46,257 bases of DNA from Bacteroidaceae bacterium (lineage in GTDB: Bacteria > Bacteroidota > Bacteroidia > Bacteroidales > Bacteroidaceae). This document shows, in pieces, positions 43,926 to 46,257 of this stretch. The first letter of the stretch is position 1; each line of letters starts with the position of its first letter. The stretch is from the NCBI GenBank assembly GCA_017471185.1, contig JAFUVZ010000019.1:1-46257 (forward strand), given 5' to 3'. The notes under the pieces are model-generated. The model saw only the letters and a list, made by a program, of their open reading frames with translations. It was not told the origin of the DNA and did no database searches. A program made the translations under genes and the position numbers.

Positions 43926-45179
43926 TCAATTATAACAGCTTTCGCCATGTTCATAGATATCCAAGCCTTCTTCTTCAACACGTGCTTCTACCCGAAGGCC
44001 GTGCAGTTTTCTAATGCCGAAAAACAGGGCGAATCCACAAGCAGCCGCCCAAACGTCGATGCAAAGAATTCCAAAACATTCTGCTCCGAAAAATCCCCAG
44101 CCGTGACCATAGAATGCACCGTTACTGACAGAGAGCAGCCCTGTCATCAAAGTGCCAAGTATTCCGCAAACACCATGAACGGAAGAGGCACCGACTGGGT
44201 CATCGATGTGCAGACGATGGTCGATGAACTCAATAGAATATACCAAAGCGATGCCACAAACCAGTCCAATGATGACAGACCCTATGGGTGATACAAGGTC
44301 GCAGCCAGCCGTGATACCTACGAGGCCTGCCAACACACCGTTCAATGTCAGTGAAAGCGATGGCTTACCATACTTATACCAGGTGAGCAACATGGTAGCG
44401 GCACCTCCTGCCGCGGCTGCAAGGTTGGTAGTGAGGAACACATGAGAAATGGCAGTCCTGTTTACCTCTCCGCTTGCTGCCAGCTGGCTGCCTGGATTAA
44501 AGCCAAACCATCCTAGCCACAGGATAAACACACCGAGTGATGCCAATGCCAGATTATGACCTGGGATGGCACGGCTCCTTCCGTCTTTTGCATATTTCCC
44601 AAGGCGAGGACCAAGAGTCACAGCCCCAATCAAAGCCAATACCCCACCTACGCTATGGACTATGGCAGATCCTGCAAAATCATGGAACACGTCACCGAAG
44701 ATGGCCATCATGAAACTGTCAGCTGCATCATTACACAGCCAACCACCGCCCCATGTCCAATGTCCCTCTACCGGATATATAATCAACGATATGAATGCAC
44801 TATATATCAGATACATAGAAAACTTAGTACGTTCAGCCATCGCTCCACTTACTATCGTGGCAGAGGTAGCGCAAAAAACGGTCTCGAAAATCAAAAACCC
44901 CTCTACAGGCAATTCTCCCTGATAAAAGGAAAGATCACCCCAATTAGGTGCGCCTATGAATCCAGCGCCATCGCTGCCGAACATAAAGCCGAAGCCTACG
45001 AAGAAGAACAAGAGCGAGCCAAACATAAAGTCAACGAAATTCTTCATCAAGATGTTGGCTGTGTTCTTGCTACGTGTAAAGCCAGCCTCGCACAAAGCGA
45101 ATCCAGGCTGCATCCAGAAAACCAGCATGGCTGCAAGTAGCATCCATACAGTATCAAGTGATAATCCTATTTCATTCAT
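43926..45179 (-). CDS. amtB: Ammonium transporter AmtB
   Basis: This 417-residue inner-membrane channel has eleven predicted membrane helices. The twin-histidine pair of the pore is at His 175 (AGSAIVHSVGG) and His 335 (GASSVHGVCGILG). The Amt signature region DDPVGASSVHGV is present. The N-terminus resembles MEP/Amt proteins without a signal peptide. It follows the P-II gene by 24 bases and precedes an outer-membrane protein gene. P-II normally plugs AmtB when nitrogen is sufficient. Confidence 0.96.
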   Translation of the reverse strand: MNEIGLSLDTVWMLLAAMLVFWMQPGFALCEAGFTRSKNTANILMKNFVDFMFGSLLFFFVGFGFMFGSDGAGFIGAPNWGDLSFYQGELPVEGFLIFETVFCATSATIVSGAMAERTKFSMYLIYSAFISLIIYPVEGHWTWGGGWLCNDAADSFMMAIFGDVFHDFAGSAIVHSVGGVLALIGAVTLGPRLGKYAKDGRSRAIPGHNLALASLGVFILWLGWFGFNPGSQLAASGEVNRTAISHVFLTTNLAAAAGGAATMLLTWYKYGKPSLSLTLNGVLAGLVGITAGCDLVSPIGSVIIGLVCGIALVYSIEFIDHRLHIDDPVGASSVHGVCGILGTLMTGLLSVSNGAFYGHGWGFFGAECFGILCIDVWAAACGFALFFGIRKLHGLRVEARVEEEGLDIYEHGESCYN

Positions 45180-45203
45180 AATTCTTTCATTTAGTTGTAA
45201 TAA

Positions 45204-45551
45204 TCATTTCTTATCTCTCAATACCATGTCACCATTTTCGCCAGTCCTGATAGACCAGGTATCTATCATGTCACTCACGAAGATTCGGCCGTCACCGATT
45301 TCTCCCGTATGAGCAACCTGTAGTATCACCTTTACCGTAGGCTCAACAAACTGGTCACGGCACACGATGGTCAACGCCATCCTCTCTATCACATCCGTGC
45401 TATACTGCACCCCTCGATAGATGCGTTCCTGCCTGCTTTGTCCGATACCATGTACATTGTGGTATTCAAACCAGTTGATATCCGACTGTAGAAGGGCTTC
45501 CTTCACTTCCTCAAACTTTGTCTTGCGGATAATCGCTTCAATCTTTTTCAT
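45204..45551 (-). CDS. glnK: P-II family nitrogen regulator
   Basis: This 115-residue P-II protein has N-terminal KIEAIIRKTKFEEVKEAL, a T-loop region GQSRQERIYRGVQYSTDVIE, and the C-terminal signature HTGEIGDGRIFVSDMIDTWS. The T-loop Tyr 50 corresponds to the uridylylated Tyr 51 of enterobacterial GlnB/GlnK. Neighbours suggest it gates AmtB, hence the symbol by context. Residue choices such as IDTWSIRTG instead of the usual VIRIRTG are atypical. It is the first gene of the operon and has its own promoter. Confidence 0.93.
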   Translation of the reverse strand: MKKIEAIIRKTKFEEVKEALLQSDINWFEYHNVHGIGQSRQERIYRGVQYSTDVIERMALTIVCRDQFVEPTVKVILQVAHTGEIGDGRIFVSDMIDTWSIRTGENGDMVLRDKK

Positions 45552-45595
45552 GTCTTTTACCTATTTAATAATAATATTTTGAAAGCTTTCTGACG

Positions 45596-45624
45596 CAAAA
45601 GTAATCAAAACGAAATTAAACAAA
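45596..45624 (-). promoter_or_regulatory. Promoter of the P-II/amtB operon
   Basis: On the minus strand, TTTG (45624-45621), a 17-base spacer (short) and TACTTTTG (45603-45596). The leader to the ATG at 45551 is about 38 bases and starts near a perfect palindrome GAAAGCTTTC (45581-45590). Confidence 0.6.
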
Positions 45625-45850
45625 ATGAAAATTCTGCATAACAAATAATTACAGAACGAATAAGTTACATTTTATCACACATAAACTCAAATTATATTTC
45701 AAATCCAAATCATTCAGTTGGCTAATTCTTACAAATTGAAAGTCTAAGCATCATTATACATAACTTTAACGTGAGTTCGACGAATAAAAACAGTGCTGAT
45801 TGATTGTCTGTAACACTTCTGTGCATATACTAAATTTATTTTCAGAAAAA
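45625..45850. other. AT-rich intergenic stretch with no gene seen
   Basis: Part of the 577-base gap between the P-II gene and the right-edge partial gene. It is AT-rich. I see no ORF with a credible start, no RNA gene and no further promoter of the TAnnTTTG type. A chance open frame on the minus strand is noted among the rejected items. Confidence 0.5.
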
Positions 45851-45932
45851 CATCTATCACATCTATCACTCTATCACTAACATTTGATATTCATATATTA
45901 TCACAGTGATAGATAGTGGTAGATAGTGATAC
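45851..45932. repeat. TATCAC short-repeat cluster with inverted copies
   Basis: CTATCAC occurs at 45854-45860, 45863-45869 and 45871-45877, and TTATCAC at 45898-45904. Inverted copies follow: GTGATAG at 45906-45912, GTGGTAG at 45916-45922 and GTGATAC at 45926-45932. CTATCACT (45871-45878) and AGTGATAG (45905-45912) form a perfect 8-base inverted pair around a 26-base AT-rich loop. Confidence 0.75.
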
Positions 45933-46057
45933 TTTTAGGCGAAAAAATGTGTTTTGGATGGAAAAAACGGTGTTTTACTGTCCATTTCATGCACCTTTTA
46001 GCCCTTAATTTTGAAATCAGGAAAAGTCAGTGTAGGATGTTAATGCGTGGACTTTTG

Positions 46058-46124
46058 CTATTACACTCACGAGGTAATAGCATTACATTCGTGGAGTAAT
46101 CTCATTACATTCGTGGTGTAATAA
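46058..46124. repeat. Three tandem 22-23-base palindromic repeats
   Basis: Unit 1 (46058-46080) has CTATTAC and GTAATAG around ACTCACGAG. Unit 2 (46081-46102) and unit 3 (46103-46124) share CATTACATTCGTGG, and each has ATTAC/GTAAT arms. Period and the CTCACGAG core of unit 1 recall the array inside the DUF4105 gene. They lie just past the stop of the partial gene at the right edge. Confidence 0.75.
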
Positions 46125-46128
46125 TGTC

Positions 46129-46257
46129 TTATAACTTTGTCGGCAGAGGAAAGAAACGTCTTGCACCATCTGTCGCAGGCATTTCCATCACCCGTTCGAG
46201 CGTCATCCACCAGGTATCGCGATATCTCCTATGGGGGTATAACAGATACTGCGATAC
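46129..46257 (-). CDS. 3' end of an unrecognised gene, cut by the right edge
   Basis: An open frame on the minus strand enters from the right edge and stops at TAA 46129-46131, giving 42 residues. It includes HRRYRDTWWMTLERVMEMP and an ending RRFFPLPTKL. The composition (Arg, Trp, aromatic residues) reads like a real protein C-terminus. I do not recognise the family. Confidence 0.55.
   Translation of the reverse strand, partial: VSQYLLYPHRRYRDTWWMTLERVMEMPATDGARRFFPLPTKL

Noticed and set aside
44556-45140. 194-residue plus-strand open frame within amtB
   Set aside because: It is antisense to a clear AmtB gene and its composition is not protein-like.
45763-45894. Open frame on the minus strand through the TATCAC cluster (reads SDRVIDVIDVFLKINLVYAQ and on)
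   Set aside because: It has no ATG start, begins in the repeats, and lacks a promoter. Probably chance.
45904-45993. 29-codon minus-strand ORF with ATG ending in the TATCAC repeats
   Set aside because: Too short, no promoter or ribosome site, and its C-terminal codons are the repeats themselves.

Overview
The window looks like a chromosomal segment of a Bacteroidales bacterium, most likely Prevotella/Segatella-like. Three things point there. Many genes are preceded by the Bacteroidota -7 box TAnnTTTG, and several also have a TTTG -33 box 17-20 bases upstream. Shine-Dalgarno sites are mostly absent. The gene families are typical of the group: TonB-dependent receptor with DUF4249, BACON-like, DUF3244, DUF4105, DUF6377, DUF6340, a long SecA with a C-terminal Cys motif, and TPR-transmembrane-HTH regulators. 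No rRNA, tRNA, insertion sequence, prophage or CRISPR array was seen.

Layout. Bases 1-8500 (minus strand) hold an accessory surface cluster: a DUF3244 protein, an interrupted small lipoprotein, a BACON-like lipoprotein, a TonB-dependent receptor overlapping a DUF4249 lipoprotein, a 45-residue lipoprotein and a serpin lipoprotein. A TPR-HTH regulator with its own promoter lies upstream. Bases 8500-15450 (minus) hold an envelope operon: an outer-membrane barrel, a TPR protein, LptC and a CNNM/CorC protein, then a PpiD-like chaperone with its own promoter. Bases 15600-23440 (plus) hold DUF4105 (probable lipoprotein N-acyltransferase Lnb), a PafA-like protein that appears catalytically dead, SecA, a DUF6340 lipoprotein and a small acidic protein. 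Bases 23500-30840 (minus) are housekeeping: rplM-rpsI-rpsB-tsf, asnS, a pseudouridine synthase with a repetitive tail, and purB. Bases 30950-43060 (plus) hold GH9 and GH125 glycosidases, rseP with a DUF6377 regulator, a 3-keto-glycoside-type cluster (two Gfo/Idh/MocA oxidoreductases and DUF1080), and a HAD-family lipoprotein. Bases 43180-45550 (minus) are an ammonium operon (P-II, AmtB, outer-membrane protein). The last 700 bases hold the P-II promoter, two arrays of short repeats and the 3' end of an unrecognised gene.

The most interesting observations are: a PafA-family protein that has lost its nucleophile and most metal ligands, translationally coupled to DUF4105; a 66-base in-frame array of three 22-base palindromic repeats inside the DUF4105 gene, with a same-period array at the right edge; a leader before rpsB that can form mutually exclusive stems; a serpin with an unusually long reactive loop in a TonB-receptor cluster; and an outer-membrane protein in the ammonium operon. 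I did not find a complete, clearly undescribed system. These are the best leads.
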